NCBI GenBank assembly: GCA_905182015.1
Contig: CAJIZT010000007.1
Coordinates: 1 to 64,000 of the forward strand
Length of the DNA: 64,000 nt
DNA from: an alpha proteobacterium MED-G09
GTDB lineage: Bacteria > Pseudomonadota > Alphaproteobacteria > MED-G09
Reading direction: 5' to 3'
The notes under the pieces were generated by a model. The model was not told the origin of the DNA, did not search any database, and saw only the letters and a list, made by a program, of their open reading frames with translations. Shown here piece after piece: positions 9,491 to 19,207 of the stretch; the first letter of the stretch is position 1; the number at the start of each line of letters is the position of its first letter. The position numbers were made by a program, and so were the translations under genes.

Positions 9491-11512
9491 TTACCAAATA
9501 AGGATGATTTCATCATCAGGTTTATAAAGCTTATCGCCAGGGCGAGTTGAAAAAGATTGATGAAATTCCTTCATATTCATCACAACACCATCAACTCTGT
9601 AACGAGCAGGTGAGTGTGGATCTGTCGCCACCCTCATTGCAGAGATCTCTTTACGAAATTTAACTCGATCTGACTGGGCAGTTCCAATAAAAAATCTTTG
9701 TTCACCCGTATAATTATCTATTATTGGCGATGGCTTATTGTTGAGAGATATCTTATAGGCCCTAAAGGCTGCTTTTGCTCCCCCAAGATCTGCTATATTC
9801 TCTCCAAGGGTAAGTTCTCCATTCAACTTCATTCCTGGGATAGCCTCGTATTCAGAATATTGATTAACAAGCTTCTTGGTTCTTGCATCAAAGTTTTTTC
9901 TATCCTCTTCTGTCCACCAATTATTCAAATTCCCATTCCCATCAAATTGAGAGCCTTTGTCATCAAAGGCATGGCTTATTTCATGCCCAATAGTTACTCC
10001 AATTGCTCCATAATTGACTGCATCATCAGCTTTTGGATTAAAATTTGGCGGCTGAAGATAAGCAGCCGGAAATACAATTTCATTTTTCGTGGGACTAAAA
10101 TATGCATTTACAGTTTGGGGTGACATAGACCATTCCCGCCTATCAACAGGACCCTTTAACCTGGCTAAAGCTTTAGAATATCCAAAAATAGCAGCCTTCT
10201 GCAAATTCTCATATAAATTATCCGAAGCCATATCAAGCCCCTCATAATCATCCCACACCTCAGGGTATCCAATTTTTACATTAAGCTTGGATAGTTTTTC
10301 CAGTGCTTTAGTTTTTGTTTGATCTGTCATCCAGCCCAGATCCTCTATTCCAACCCTAAAAGCTTCTAATAAATTATTTACTAGCACCTCCATGCGAACC
10401 TTATATTCTGGAGGGAAATATTCGTTAATGTAGATTTTCCCTATGGCATCTCCCATAACCCCATTGGTGAGACCGACACCCCTTTTCCATAAATCAGGCA
10501 ACTTCTGTCTTCCAGTCAAGATTTTTGCAAATCTAAATGACTCGTCAACAAAATCGTCTGACAGAGATCCTGCGGACCCCTTTATAAGTCTGACCAGAAG
10601 GTAATCCTTCCATTTTTTAATATGAATTTCATTCATCAAATCAAGAATAGTGCTAAGGTAGTCAGGAGATTCAACTATAAACTTCTCCTGAGTATCCAAG
10701 CCAAGGTTTGTGATCCATGCGTCCCACTCACCTTCCCCAAGGGCTTGAAGCTCAGATCTATTGTAGGGATTATAAATTTTTTCTGGATCACGGCTTTCAG
10801 TTCTAGATAGCTGAATTTGTGCAATTTTATTTTCTACTTCAAAAGAGTTTAATGCTTTTTTCTTTTCTGATTCTATTCCGGCCAATCTTAATAGATTTTC
10901 TATGTGGACAATATATGCCTCTCGCGCTTCCTTATAGTTATCCTCTATATAGTAATCACGATCGGGTAAACCTAATCCGCCTTGATCGATATAAACAGTA
11001 TAATTACGGGGATCTTTTAAGTCATCATATATAGCTATAGTAAATGGAACAGATGGCCCTGATATGATGGAATAAGAAAAATACTCCCATAGGTCTTTTA
11101 CATTTTTAATAGCGAGTATTTTTTTTATGCCACTTTCAATCGGTTGATGGCCCATCTTATTTACTCGATCGCGATCCATAAAGCTCTTGTAGAGGTTGGC
11201 AATTTTTAATTCTTCAGGACTTAGGTCTGTACTCTTTTGATTAATTTTATTTATAATATCGTCAATTAACTTCTTTTGATTGATATAAGACTCTTCACGA
11301 AGGGTCATGTAAGAGCCCCACCCAATTTGATCATCTGGGATCGGGGTATTGTTTAACCAATCACTATTGATGTGATCGTATAGACTATCTTGTGGTCTTA
11401 TAAGATAATTAAACTCTTCAGGGTTAATGCCTGATCGAGAATCTTTGGCGAAAGTTTCATTCAAAAGAAAAGAAAATGAAAACAAAAAAAATAAATTAAT
11501 AAACAATCTCAT
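9491..11512 (-). CDS. M13 (neprilysin/PepO-type) zinc metallopeptidase
   Basis: A 673-residue secreted endopeptidase. The ATG at 11512 is chosen over an ATG seven codons earlier because AAGGA lies eight bases before it and the product then begins with a signal peptide (MRLFINLFFLFSFSFLL). The zinc motif HEISH is at 510-514, the third ligand Glu lies in GENIADLGG at about 571, and NAYFSPTKNEIVFPA (about 468-482) is the conserved substrate-binding segment. The C-terminus ends in IW, as in the family. Probably acts on oligopeptides in the periplasm. The upstream dehydrogenase gene ends about 10 bases before its start. Confidence 0.93.
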   Translation of the reverse strand: MRLFINLFFLFSFSFLLNETFAKDSRSGINPEEFNYLIRPQDSLYDHINSDWLNNTPIPDDQIGWGSYMTLREESYINQKKLIDDIINKINQKSTDLSPEELKIANLYKSFMDRDRVNKMGHQPIESGIKKILAIKNVKDLWEYFSYSIISGPSVPFTIAIYDDLKDPRNYTVYIDQGGLGLPDRDYYIEDNYKEAREAYIVHIENLLRLAGIESEKKKALNSFEVENKIAQIQLSRTESRDPEKIYNPYNRSELQALGEGEWDAWITNLGLDTQEKFIVESPDYLSTILDLMNEIHIKKWKDYLLVRLIKGSAGSLSDDFVDESFRFAKILTGRQKLPDLWKRGVGLTNGVMGDAIGKIYINEYFPPEYKVRMEVLVNNLLEAFRVGIEDLGWMTDQTKTKALEKLSKLNVKIGYPEVWDDYEGLDMASDNLYENLQKAAIFGYSKALARLKGPVDRREWSMSPQTVNAYFSPTKNEIVFPAAYLQPPNFNPKADDAVNYGAIGVTIGHEISHAFDDKGSQFDGNGNLNNWWTEEDRKNFDARTKKLVNQYSEYEAIPGMKLNGELTLGENIADLGGAKAAFRAYKISLNNKPSPIIDNYTGEQRFFIGTAQSDRVKFRKEISAMRVATDPHSPARYRVDGVVMNMKEFHQSFSTRPGDKLYKPDDEIILIW

Positions 11513-11522
11513 ACTACAGTCC

Positions 11523-12323
11523 TTACATTGCACTTATGCCACCATCAATTTTTAATTCTGATCCAGTAACAAATTTTGATTCATCGCTCGCAAGATAAAG
11601 AACAGCATAAGCAACGTCATCTGTGTCCCCAACAACGCCTAAGGGAACTTGTTTCCCAAGCTTTCTTAAAAGCTCATCACGCTCGAGTGGAGGCCTATCA
11701 CCTCTGTTATCAGTCAGCCATCCATCAAGAATCGGAGTGTTTATAAATGTAGGATGAATCGTATTGCAACGAATTTGATATCCCTGCCTTGCGCAATGAA
11801 GAGCTACCGACTTAGACATTAGCCAGACGCCTGCTTTGGCGGTATTGTATGCTACCATATTATGACCGGCAATTAGTCCAGAAATAGATGATGTATTTAC
11901 TATAGATCCCGGTGCATAGTTTTTCATAATTGGAACGGCATACTTGCATCCCAAGAAAACGCTGTCTGTATCAATCTTCATCACTTTTTGGAAAGTTTGA
12001 TAATCAGTTTCTTCAATTGTTGAGCCCGCTGATATCCCAGCATTATTTACTAAAATATTTAAACCGCCCATTAGTTCTTCCGCTTTTTTTAGCGTGTCTT
12101 TCCATTGTTCTTCCGAGGTAACATCTAGATCGACTCCAAAGGCCTTGCCAGGATACTTATCATTAATTTTTTTGGTTACAGAAGTCACACCCTGTTTATT
12201 AATATCAGCGACTACGACTTTGGCACCTTCTTTAGCCAGCATAAAAGCAATTGCCTCACCTATACCTTGTGCCGCACCAGTAATAAAAGCCATTTTACCA
12301 TTTACACGCTCAGACATATTCAA
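11523..12323 (-). CDS. Short-chain dehydrogenase/reductase, hydroxysteroid/cyclic-alcohol type
   Basis: A 266-residue classical SDR. TGAAQGIG is at 15-22, Asp40 closes beta-2 (NAD preference), NNAG is at 93-96, Ser145/146, Tyr159 and Lys163 form the catalytic core, and the C-terminus has GSELKIDGGISAM. As in the SDR at 626-1378, the tetrad Asn is Asp (Asp120 in KIDTDSVFLG). Overall it resembles 3-beta/17-beta-hydroxysteroid and cyclic-alcohol dehydrogenases, but the substrate is not determinable. It probably shares a transcript with the M13 peptidase downstream, with no obvious functional link. Confidence 0.85.
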   Translation of the reverse strand: MNMSERVNGKMAFITGAAQGIGEAIAFMLAKEGAKVVVADINKQGVTSVTKKINDKYPGKAFGVDLDVTSEEQWKDTLKKAEELMGGLNILVNNAGISAGSTIEETDYQTFQKVMKIDTDSVFLGCKYAVPIMKNYAPGSIVNTSSISGLIAGHNMVAYNTAKAGVWLMSKSVALHCARQGYQIRCNTIHPTFINTPILDGWLTDNRGDRPPLERDELLRKLGKQVPLGVVGDTDDVAYAVLYLASDESKFVTGSELKIDGGISAM

Positions 12324-12396
12324 CTCCTAAAAAGCTTCATTGGGTAACATTTTAAATTTTAAATTATTCTATATATCAAATCTCAAATGACTAGAT

Positions 12397-14424
12397 TTAT
12401 CTTATTTCATCATAAAAAATTTTTTTAGTTAGAATGGCAGGCAGGATCTTAGGTCTTATTTCTCCAGACTTCCAGTATAAATATAAAGGTACTCCACCTC
12501 TCTCATACCGTTCTAACTCTTTGGTTATCTTGGGGTCATAGTTGGTCCAATCAGCAACAAGGTATACAAGTTCTCCATTTTCTATAAGTCTATTAAATGA
12601 GCTAGATTTGAAGACGACGGCCTCATTCACTTTACAGGTTAGGCACCAGTCTGCAGTAAAGTTAATTAAAATATTCTTTTTGCTAATTTTATATTGATTA
12701 ACGGCTTCATGAGTCCATCTCTCAGCTAGAAATAAGTCTTTGGTTGGGATGATCCTATCGCTGTTGCTCGAAATAACAATATAAACAGAGCCTATTACAA
12801 TTAAAACTAAGGAGGTAATTCGATAAATTATATTTTTTATATTTATCTTATAAATTACTAAAGAAGCAATAATAAAAGTAAGCCCAATCAGAAGATCCCT
12901 TAGCCCTAGAAATCCAGCTTGTCTTTGAACAACCCAAGCTAGCCAAATTGCTGTCAAAGCCATAGGAATAGACATTGCTTGTCCTGCGCGTACCATCCAC
13001 TGTCCTGGTTTTGGAAGAAGACTTAACCCCGATGGAATAGTGGATAAAAGTAAGGTAGGAAAAGCAACTCCTAGGCCCAATGCAAAGAAAATAACAACAG
13101 ATATATAAAATGGTTGAGATAGACCCCACCCAATGGCTGCCCCCATAAATGGTCCAGTGCATGGTGTTGCAACTATTACAGTTAATCCGCCCAAAAACAC
13201 AGAATTTAAATAGCCAGCTCCCTTGGACCCAACATTTCCTAGGCGGGTCAAAGAAGAACCAAACTCAATTTTAAACAGTAGGGTAAAGGCAATCGCAAAA
13301 AATAAGACAGACAGAAGGCTAGAGACTGCACTAGACTGAAGTTGCCAACCCCATCCAACTGCTTGACCAAGATTTCTAAAAATGAATGTTATGCCAAGCA
13401 AGACAAGCATGCTCAATTCAACTCCTATTGAAAAAGCTACACCATGTTTCCAGGCTCCTTCACTAGAAGAATCCTTAACAAAAGACATCACCTTCAGAGC
13501 AATGACCGGGAAAACACAAGGCATAACATTCAAGATAATTCCCCCAAAAAAAGCCAAGACAATAGCAAACCAAAAAGACAGGGAAGACTCTTTGGGGGGC
13601 TCTATATTTGAAACATATGCGATTGAGGGTGAAATATTAAAACTTTGTTTTCTTCTTCCAGAGTTTATTTCTAAAACACCTGAGGCCTCTAAAATACCTG
13701 GTAAATAACTTGGCGGTCTTTCAATAATTATTTTAGAGGTTTTATTCTCTTCAACATACAATTGCTTTGCTGCATATCTGATAAGACCTCCTACGTCTGG
13801 ATAGAAATATGCCCCTGACGTATTATTATCTTCGTTAACCCATGATAAGGAAAGGAAACTATCCGAAGCCTCGGCATAGATTTCTATTTTATCATCCTTG
13901 GGAATTTTTGTGTACCAAGAGGATAAGATATTTCGTGATCTTTTAATATCCTCGTCGGTGTAATCCTTGGCGTCAAAATTAATTATAACTTGCTCAGGGA
14001 TACATATTAACTCACAAATAAGAAAGTTAATTTCAATACTAGATTCTTTAAACTCAGAAAATTTTTTATCAATTTTAAAAATAAGAGGCAGCACCAGCTC
14101 ATTATAGTAACCATAGGTCATTAAGGGATTTTCTGGAGTTTTTTCCGGCGCAGGCCAAAGTATTTTATCTAGCCTTGCTCCATCTTCCGTGACCCAATTG
14201 ATATCGGGAGGTAGGCCAGAATCGCCTGGATTTTTCCAGTAGACATGCCAGCCGGGCTCTAGGTCAAATCTAATTCCCAAAACAAGATTTTCATTTGTAT
14301 AAATTTCCTTTGATTCAATTAAGATCTCAACACTGGCATGGTCCGTAACAGCTTTAGCAATTTTGCCCTGAGCCAGACTTGGAGTTATCAAAAGAATAAA
14401 AATAAAAATAAAAAAATTTTTCAT
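12397..14424 (-). CDS. DsbD/ScsB-type thiol:disulfide reductase
   Basis: A 675-residue inner-membrane protein passing electrons from cytosolic thioredoxin to periplasmic thiols. It has three parts. After a signal peptide (1-19) comes a periplasmic alpha domain with a C137-x3-C141 pair. Next is an eight-helix beta domain (about 280-500) with Cys303 in MPCVFP and Cys422 in ATPCTGP. The C-terminal thioredoxin-like gamma domain has the WCLTC motif at 593-597. The long N-terminal domain with GWHVYWKNPGDSGLPP resembles ScsB rather than E. coli DsbD. The partner substrate protein is not in the window. The start lies in a 162-base divergent gap opposite tsaD. Confidence 0.92.
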   Translation of the reverse strand: MKNFFIFIFILLITPSLAQGKIAKAVTDHASVEILIESKEIYTNENLVLGIRFDLEPGWHVYWKNPGDSGLPPDINWVTEDGARLDKILWPAPEKTPENPLMTYGYYNELVLPLIFKIDKKFSEFKESSIEINFLICELICIPEQVIINFDAKDYTDEDIKRSRNILSSWYTKIPKDDKIEIYAEASDSFLSLSWVNEDNNTSGAYFYPDVGGLIRYAAKQLYVEENKTSKIIIERPPSYLPGILEASGVLEINSGRRKQSFNISPSIAYVSNIEPPKESSLSFWFAIVLAFFGGIILNVMPCVFPVIALKVMSFVKDSSSEGAWKHGVAFSIGVELSMLVLLGITFIFRNLGQAVGWGWQLQSSAVSSLLSVLFFAIAFTLLFKIEFGSSLTRLGNVGSKGAGYLNSVFLGGLTVIVATPCTGPFMGAAIGWGLSQPFYISVVIFFALGLGVAFPTLLLSTIPSGLSLLPKPGQWMVRAGQAMSIPMALTAIWLAWVVQRQAGFLGLRDLLIGLTFIIASLVIYKINIKNIIYRITSLVLIVIGSVYIVISSNSDRIIPTKDLFLAERWTHEAVNQYKISKKNILINFTADWCLTCKVNEAVVFKSSSFNRLIENGELVYLVADWTNYDPKITKELERYERGGVPLYLYWKSGEIRPKILPAILTKKIFYDEIR

Positions 14425-14586
14425 AACTGTTTAACTATCCTACTCTAGCTAAATATCAAGGTGTTTAGTAAATTTCTAATTGTATTTGTTTGTTAACATC
14501 CTAGCATAGTCGTATTAAAAGATCATTGAGGTTAGTTATTTAATTTATGATAACTTTCAGATTAACAATAGAGTGTGGAAATAATA

Positions 14587-15663
14587 ATGAAGAGTAATCA
14601 TATTAACGTTTTGGGGATTGAAAGTAGTTGTGATGAAACCGCTGTATCCATTGTTATGCTTAAAAATAAAAAAGAAGGTTCAATCCTATCCAATATAGTC
14701 TTTAGCCAAATAAACGAGCATCTTCCTTACGGGGGCGTTGTTCCAGAAATTGCATCAAGATCTCATGTAGAGCATCTAAGCCCTCTTATAGACAAAGCAC
14801 TGGATAAAGCAGCCCTAACTTTAAAGGATATTGATGGTATTGCTGCAACTGCCGGACCCGGCCTTATTGGTGGGCTCATAGTCGGTCTAACAACTGCAAA
14901 AGGTATCGCCTTGGGTGCAGGCATTCCTTTGATAGGGGTCAATCATCTTGAGGGGCATGCTCTTACGCCACTCCTAACAAATAAAGTTACCTATCCATAT
15001 ATTTTGCTTTTGATCTCGGGCGGACATACTCAGCTAATTCTCGTAAAAGGTCTTGGTGAATATATTCAACTAGGGACCACACTTGATGATGCTGTGGGCG
15101 AAGCTTTTGATAAGGCCGCAAAGTTTCTTGATTTAGGTTACCCTGGAGGGCCCGCCTTAGAAAAAGTATCAAAAAAAGGTTCGAAAAATAGATTTAATTT
15201 TCCAAGGCCACTTTTAAAATCTAAGGATTGTAACTTTTCTTTCTCGGGCTTAAAAACAGCTTTAATTAGAGAAGCAAAATCAATCGAGCCCTTAGGAAGA
15301 GAAGATCTCGCTGATCTAGCATCATCATATCAAGAGGCAATAGTCGATTGTTTAACTGTTAAATCCGATATGGCTATCGCTAGAGTTAAAGCAGAATACG
15401 GCGACCTGGATATAAAGTATTTTGTAGCCTCAGGTGGCGTAGCCTCTAACAAGGCAATAAGGGATAGTCTGACAACACTTGCAGAAAATAACAAGATGGA
15501 ATTTATTGCACCCCCCATAAAGCTTTGTACTGATAATGCAGCTATGATAGCTTGGGCAGGCGGGCTAAGGTTGCTTAGCGGACAAAGAGATAGTTTAGAT
15601 ATTCCAACAAAGGCTAGATGGCCTCTAGCAGAGATGAAATTATATGGAGATAGACATGAATAG
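14587..15663 (+). CDS. tsaD: tRNA N6-threonylcarbamoyladenosine transferase subunit TsaD
   Basis: A 358-residue ASKHA-fold protein that transfers threonylcarbamoyl to A37 of ANN-decoding tRNAs together with TsaB and TsaE. IESSCDETA (about 11-19) is the family N-terminus. HLEGHA near 119 supplies metal-ligand histidines, ISGGHTQL lies near 143, and the C-terminal segment has CTDNAAMIAWAG. I start at ATG 14587; an in-frame GTG at 14575 would add four residues. Length is normal. The stop overlaps the start of gpsA, indicating coupling. Confidence 0.95.
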   Translation: MKSNHINVLGIESSCDETAVSIVMLKNKKEGSILSNIVFSQINEHLPYGGVVPEIASRSHVEHLSPLIDKALDKAALTLKDIDGIAATAGPGLIGGLIVGLTTAKGIALGAGIPLIGVNHLEGHALTPLLTNKVTYPYILLLISGGHTQLILVKGLGEYIQLGTTLDDAVGEAFDKAAKFLDLGYPGGPALEKVSKKGSKNRFNFPRPLLKSKDCNFSFSGLKTALIREAKSIEPLGREDLADLASSYQEAIVDCLTVKSDMAIARVKAEYGDLDIKYFVASGGVASNKAIRDSLTTLAENNKMEFIAPPIKLCTDNAAMIAWAGGLRLLSGQRDSLDIPTKARWPLAEMKLYGDRHE

Positions 15664-16678
15664 CTCGGTCAATCAAGGGAGTAAGTCCTATAATTCTATT
15701 TCAGTTATAGGGGCTGGAGCCTGGGGCACTGCAATTGCAGCCACTTTATCAAAAAATCAGAATGAAATAGGACTTTGGGCAAAAGAACCAGAGGTTGTTA
15801 AATCCATTAATGAAAGAAATGAAAATAATGTCTTTCTAAAAGGAGTCTCCCTTTCTCCAAGAATAAAAGCATATAGTAATTTTAATTTTCTTGATAAAAG
15901 CGACCTTATATTTCTAGTTACTCCGGCTCAATACCTAAGAGCAACACTAGAAAATATTAAAGACCAAATTAAAATTAATACACCAATAGTACTATGCTCG
16001 AAAGGTGTTGAAATAGGTTCTCTTAAACTAATGAGCGAGGTAACAAAAGATATTCTTCCACAAAACCCTATAGCAATTCTTTCTGGGCCAAGTTTTGCCG
16101 TAGATGTCGCTCTTAACCTTCCAACCGCACTAACCCTTGCTTGCAAGGATTATGATATAGGAAAGATAATTGCGGAAACAATCAACTCGGCAGAATTTAG
16201 AATATACCAAAGCCAAGATGTTGTTGGGGCCCAGATAGGTGGGGCTGCGAAAAATATAATAGCCATAGCCTCTGGAATTGTATTTGGAAAGAAGCTTGGT
16301 GATAGCGCAAGATCTGCATTAATTACCAGGGGCTACTCTGAAATCAGTCGTCTAGCTGTGGCTATGGGTGGAGAGGCAAGAACCTTAACAGGCTTGTCTG
16401 GGATGGGCGATCTAATACTAACATGCAACTCCCAAACATCTAGAAATTTTACTCTAGGAGTAAATCTAGGGAAAGGCAAAAGCATAGAGGAGGCAACTAA
16501 TGGCCTTAAGTCTATTGCAGAAGGAATGTTTTCCACAAAAGCCATAATTAAGTTAGCAGAAAATTATAAGGTTGCCATGCCCATAACCGATTCAATTAAT
16601 AAATTAATAAATAATCAATCGGATATCGACACCATTATAAAAGAATTATTATCACGCCCAATAAAAGAGGAAGCCTAA
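15656..16678 (+). CDS. gpsA: NAD(P)-dependent glycerol-3-phosphate dehydrogenase
   Basis: A 340-residue cytosolic enzyme reducing dihydroxyacetone phosphate to sn-glycerol-3-phosphate for phospholipid synthesis. GAGAWGTA (about 19-26) is the nucleotide-binding motif. CSKGVE lies near 118, LSGPSFA near 141 and the catalytic Lys is in QIGGAAKNIIAIASG (about 193-207). The C-terminal part has TGLSGMGDLILTC. ATG 15656 is preferred over ATG 15644 because GGAGA at 15647-15651 lies just upstream. It overlaps tsaD by eight bases; yciI follows after one base. Confidence 0.95.
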   Translation: MNSSVNQGSKSYNSISVIGAGAWGTAIAATLSKNQNEIGLWAKEPEVVKSINERNENNVFLKGVSLSPRIKAYSNFNFLDKSDLIFLVTPAQYLRATLENIKDQIKINTPIVLCSKGVEIGSLKLMSEVTKDILPQNPIAILSGPSFAVDVALNLPTALTLACKDYDIGKIIAETINSAEFRIYQSQDVVGAQIGGAAKNIIAIASGIVFGKKLGDSARSALITRGYSEISRLAVAMGGEARTLTGLSGMGDLILTCNSQTSRNFTLGVNLGKGKSIEEATNGLKSIAEGMFSTKAIIKLAENYKVAMPITDSINKLINNQSDIDTIIKELLSRPIKEEA

Positions 16679-16679
16679 A

Positions 16680-16952
16680 ATGTTATTTTCTATTATCTGC
16701 TTAGATCATGATAATTCATTGAAAAAAAGATTATCAACGCGTGCGGAACATCTTAAATATGTAAGGGAAACAGGGCTAGTTAGCTACGCAGGTCCATTAC
16801 TTTCTGATGAGGATGAGGACATGATTGGGAGTCTTATAATTATTGAGGCGGAAAGTAAACAAAAGGCTTTAGTTTGGTCCAAAAACGACCCCTATAATAA
16901 GGCAGGGTTGTTTCGATCGGTGGAGATTTATAAATTTAAAAAACTTATTTAA
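16680..16952 (+). CDS. YciI family protein
   Basis: A 90-residue protein of the YciI-like family (ferredoxin-like dimeric fold). It shows the HD pair at about residues 9-10 (CLDHDN), RAEHLKYV near 20-27 and the NDPYNKAGLF segment near 70-79, all typical. The biochemical role of most members is unknown; some resemble muconolactone isomerase-type or chlorite-dismutase-like folds. The tsaD-gpsA-yciI order is common in alphaproteobacteria. Its stop directly abuts the stop side of the convergent sdhAF4-type gene. Confidence 0.88.
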   Translation: MLFSIICLDHDNSLKKRLSTRAEHLKYVRETGLVSYAGPLLSDEDEDMIGSLIIIEAESKQKALVWSKNDPYNKAGLFRSVEIYKFKKLI

Positions 16953-17141
16953 TTAAAAGTCAGAAGTAATCCCGTTCTTTTCCCAATCACTGTACCTTGT
17001 TGGCTCGAGTCCGTCCCTTCCATCAAATTCTTTTGGTAATTTAAGATTCTTCTCTATCTTTTTTCTTTCGATAGCCTCATCTAATGCCCGTTGGGCAATA
17101 ACATTTGGAGATTCTTTATTTTTATTTAGGTCTTTAGACAT
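16953..17141 (-). CDS. DUF1674 / SdhAF4-type succinate dehydrogenase assembly factor
   Basis: A 62-residue hydrophilic protein. The C-terminal motif PKEFDGRDGLEPTRYSDWEKNGITSDF (about 36-62) is the hallmark of DUF1674, the family that includes the eukaryotic SDH assembly factor 4, which stabilises the flavinylated SDH subunit. I start at ATG 17141. A longer frame exists (to 17321), but its extra 60 residues would overlap the divergent rsmB start and do not resemble the family. No sdh genes are nearby. The DUF1674-rsmB pairing is one I recall from other alphaproteobacteria. Confidence 0.85.
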   Translation of the reverse strand: MSKDLNKNKESPNVIAQRALDEAIERKKIEKNLKLPKEFDGRDGLEPTRYSDWEKNGITSDF

Positions 17142-17184
17142 AAAACTATATAGCCTATCTCTGGTCAAAATTGAAAGAGAGTTT

Positions 17185-18501
17185 ATGAAAAAAAATGAAA
17201 AAGAATTTATTCCAAATGATGGCCTTGCTGCTCGTAAAATAGCTATTGAAATATTACTTGAGGTCTTAGAACGATTCATTCCTCTTGATGATGTTTTTAG
17301 TAAATTTTTAAAAAAAGGCACACATCTTTCAAAAATGAAAATAGAAGACCGTTCTTTTTGTAGGCTCCTTGTGTCTTCAACATTAAGAAATTTAACTGAG
17401 ATAGACTATATACTTAATAAATTTCTCACAAAACCACTCGCCAAATCCCCTACTAAAACACAAATGATTCTTAGGGTAGGGATTACACAGATTTTATATC
17501 TAAAAACCCCTAGTCACGCTGCAACTAATACATCGGTGGAGCTGGGCGGGAAAAAATGGAAGGGACTGATTAATGCTATAATGAGAGGGGTTATTAGGGA
17601 AAAAGAAAAAATAAAAAAATACCAAAGTGAATCCATTAAAATTCCGCTATGGCTTTCTAAGAGATGGAAGAGGGACTGGAAAGAACAATATCCTTGTATT
17701 GAAAAATCTCATCTATTATTAAGCCCCCCAATAGATATATGTGTTAAAAATGAGCCGGAGCTATGGGCTAACAAACTTGGCGGTGACTTTATATCCAATA
17801 AAACAGTTCGATTAAAAAATACTGGCTTAATTACTGAGCTTGAAGGATTCAATGAAGGTGATTGGTGGGTTCAAGATTACTCTTCCCAAATACCCGCCGT
17901 CCTCATGAACATAAAACAAAATGATGAAGTACTTGATCTTTGCGCTGCACCAGGCGGGAAAACTTCGCAGCTAATTGCAATGGGCGCAAAAGTTACATCA
18001 GTTGATTCAAACAAAAAAAGAATAGCCCGCTTAAAGGAAAATCTAGCGCGCCTCAGCTTTGATGCTTTAATAATTCATTCGGATATAAGAAATTTTTTCT
18101 CTGAAAAAAAATGGTCAAAAATTCTTTTAGATGTTCCTTGCTCTTCAACAGGAACACTCCGCAAACACCCCGATATAATGCATCTCAAAAAAGAGGATGA
18201 CATTCTTTCTCTTTCAATCCTGCAGAGACAATTGCTCGACTCTAGCTGGAAACTTTTAAAGAAAGACGGTTGTTTAATTTACTGTACATGCTCTTTAGAA
18301 AAGGATGAAGGGGAAGATCAAATATCGAGGTTTCTTAAAGATAATAAAGATGCTAAAATAGATAAAATAATACCTTCCGAAGTTCAAGGTGTTGAGGACC
18401 TAATAACGACCGAAGGGTTACTAAGAATCTTCCCGGATAAATTTAGTAAGATTGGAGGCATTGACGGTTTCTTTGTTGCAAGATTAAAGAAAGTATCTTG
18501 A
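17185..18501 (+). CDS. rsmB: 16S rRNA m5C967 methyltransferase RsmB (Sun/Fmu)
   Basis: A 438-residue SAM-dependent methyltransferase. The N-terminal about 150 residues are a NusB-like RNA-binding domain. The Rossmann domain has LCAAPGGKT (about 252-260) for SAM, DVPCSSTGTLRKHPD (about 314-328) with the catalytic-region Cys and CTCSLEKDE (about 371-379) with the second cysteine. It targets C967 of 16S rRNA in E. coli; the closely related RsmF lacks the NusB domain. It is divergent from the sdhAF4-type gene with about 43 bases between starts, and followed by rpe. Confidence 0.93.
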   Translation: MKKNEKEFIPNDGLAARKIAIEILLEVLERFIPLDDVFSKFLKKGTHLSKMKIEDRSFCRLLVSSTLRNLTEIDYILNKFLTKPLAKSPTKTQMILRVGITQILYLKTPSHAATNTSVELGGKKWKGLINAIMRGVIREKEKIKKYQSESIKIPLWLSKRWKRDWKEQYPCIEKSHLLLSPPIDICVKNEPELWANKLGGDFISNKTVRLKNTGLITELEGFNEGDWWVQDYSSQIPAVLMNIKQNDEVLDLCAAPGGKTSQLIAMGAKVTSVDSNKKRIARLKENLARLSFDALIIHSDIRNFFSEKKWSKILLDVPCSSTGTLRKHPDIMHLKKEDDILSLSILQRQLLDSSWKLLKKDGCLIYCTCSLEKDEGEDQISRFLKDNKDAKIDKIIPSEVQGVEDLITTEGLLRIFPDKFSKIGGIDGFFVARLKKVS

Positions 18502-18540
18502 ACGCTTGCTTCAAAATAAAAGCTCTGTTAATTAATTTAG

Positions 18541-19203
18541 ATGGTTAATCAAATAAAAATTTCTCCTTCGATACTTTCTGCTGACTTTTCATGTCTAGGA
18601 AAGGAGATTGAATACATCGATAAAGCTGGCGCCGATTATATTCATGTAGACGTAATGGACGGGCATTTTGTTCCAAATCTGACTATCGGACCTGAGGTGA
18701 TTAAGGATATAAGAAAATCAACAAATAAAGTATTTGATGTTCACCTAATGATTGAGCCAGTGAATCCATTATTAGAAAGTTTTGCGGAGGCAGGATCTGA
18801 TATCATTACTTTTCATCCCGAGGCTGAAAATAAGCCAGAAAAAACTATAGATATAATACGAGGCCTGGGATGTAAGGCAGGACTTTCATTAAACCCGTCA
18901 ACACCTATAAGTGTTCTTGATGGATTAATTGATAAACTAGATCTCATTTTAGTCATGACCGTTGTGCCCGGTTTTGGAGGCCAAAGCTTTATGGAAGATC
19001 AGTTGGTTAAGATTGAAAGTATAAGGACAATGATAGATCTTTCTGGGAAAAAAATAGACCTAGAAGTAGATGGAGGGATCAATTTTAATACAGCCCCAAA
19101 AGCTATTGCAGCAGGAGCAGATGTTTTAGTTGCGGGCACCGCAACCTTTAAGGGCGGGCCGTCAGAGTACAGTGAGAATATAAAAAGACTAAGAGGATTT
19201 TAA
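18541..19203 (+). CDS. rpe: Ribulose-phosphate 3-epimerase
   Basis: A 220-residue TIM-barrel enzyme interconverting ribulose-5-phosphate and xylulose-5-phosphate in the pentose phosphate pathway. [10 protein letters not shown] (about 6-15), [17 protein letters not shown] (about 36-52) with the metal-binding His and Asp, DVHLMIE near 66, VPGFGGQSF near 142 and VDGGIN near 176 are all present. Length is standard. It lies 39 bases after rsmB and five bases before purH, so a rsmB-rpe-purH transcript is likely. Confidence 0.97.
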   Translation: MVNQIKISPSILSADFSCLGKEIEYIDKAGADYIHVDVMDGHFVPNLTIGPEVIKDIRKSTNKVFDVHLMIEPVNPLLESFAEAGSDIITFHPEAENKPEKTIDIIRGLGCKAGLSLNPSTPISVLDGLIDKLDLILVMTVVPGFGGQSFMEDQLVKIESIRTMIDLSGKKIDLEVDGGINFNTAPKAIAAGADVLVAGTATFKGGPSEYSENIKRLRGF

Positions 19204-19207
19204 GGAT

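Noticed and set aside
17142-17321. Longer version of the DUF1674 protein starting at 17321
   Set aside because: The extra 60 residues overlap the rsmB 5' end on the other strand and do not resemble the family, whose members start near the ATG at 17141.
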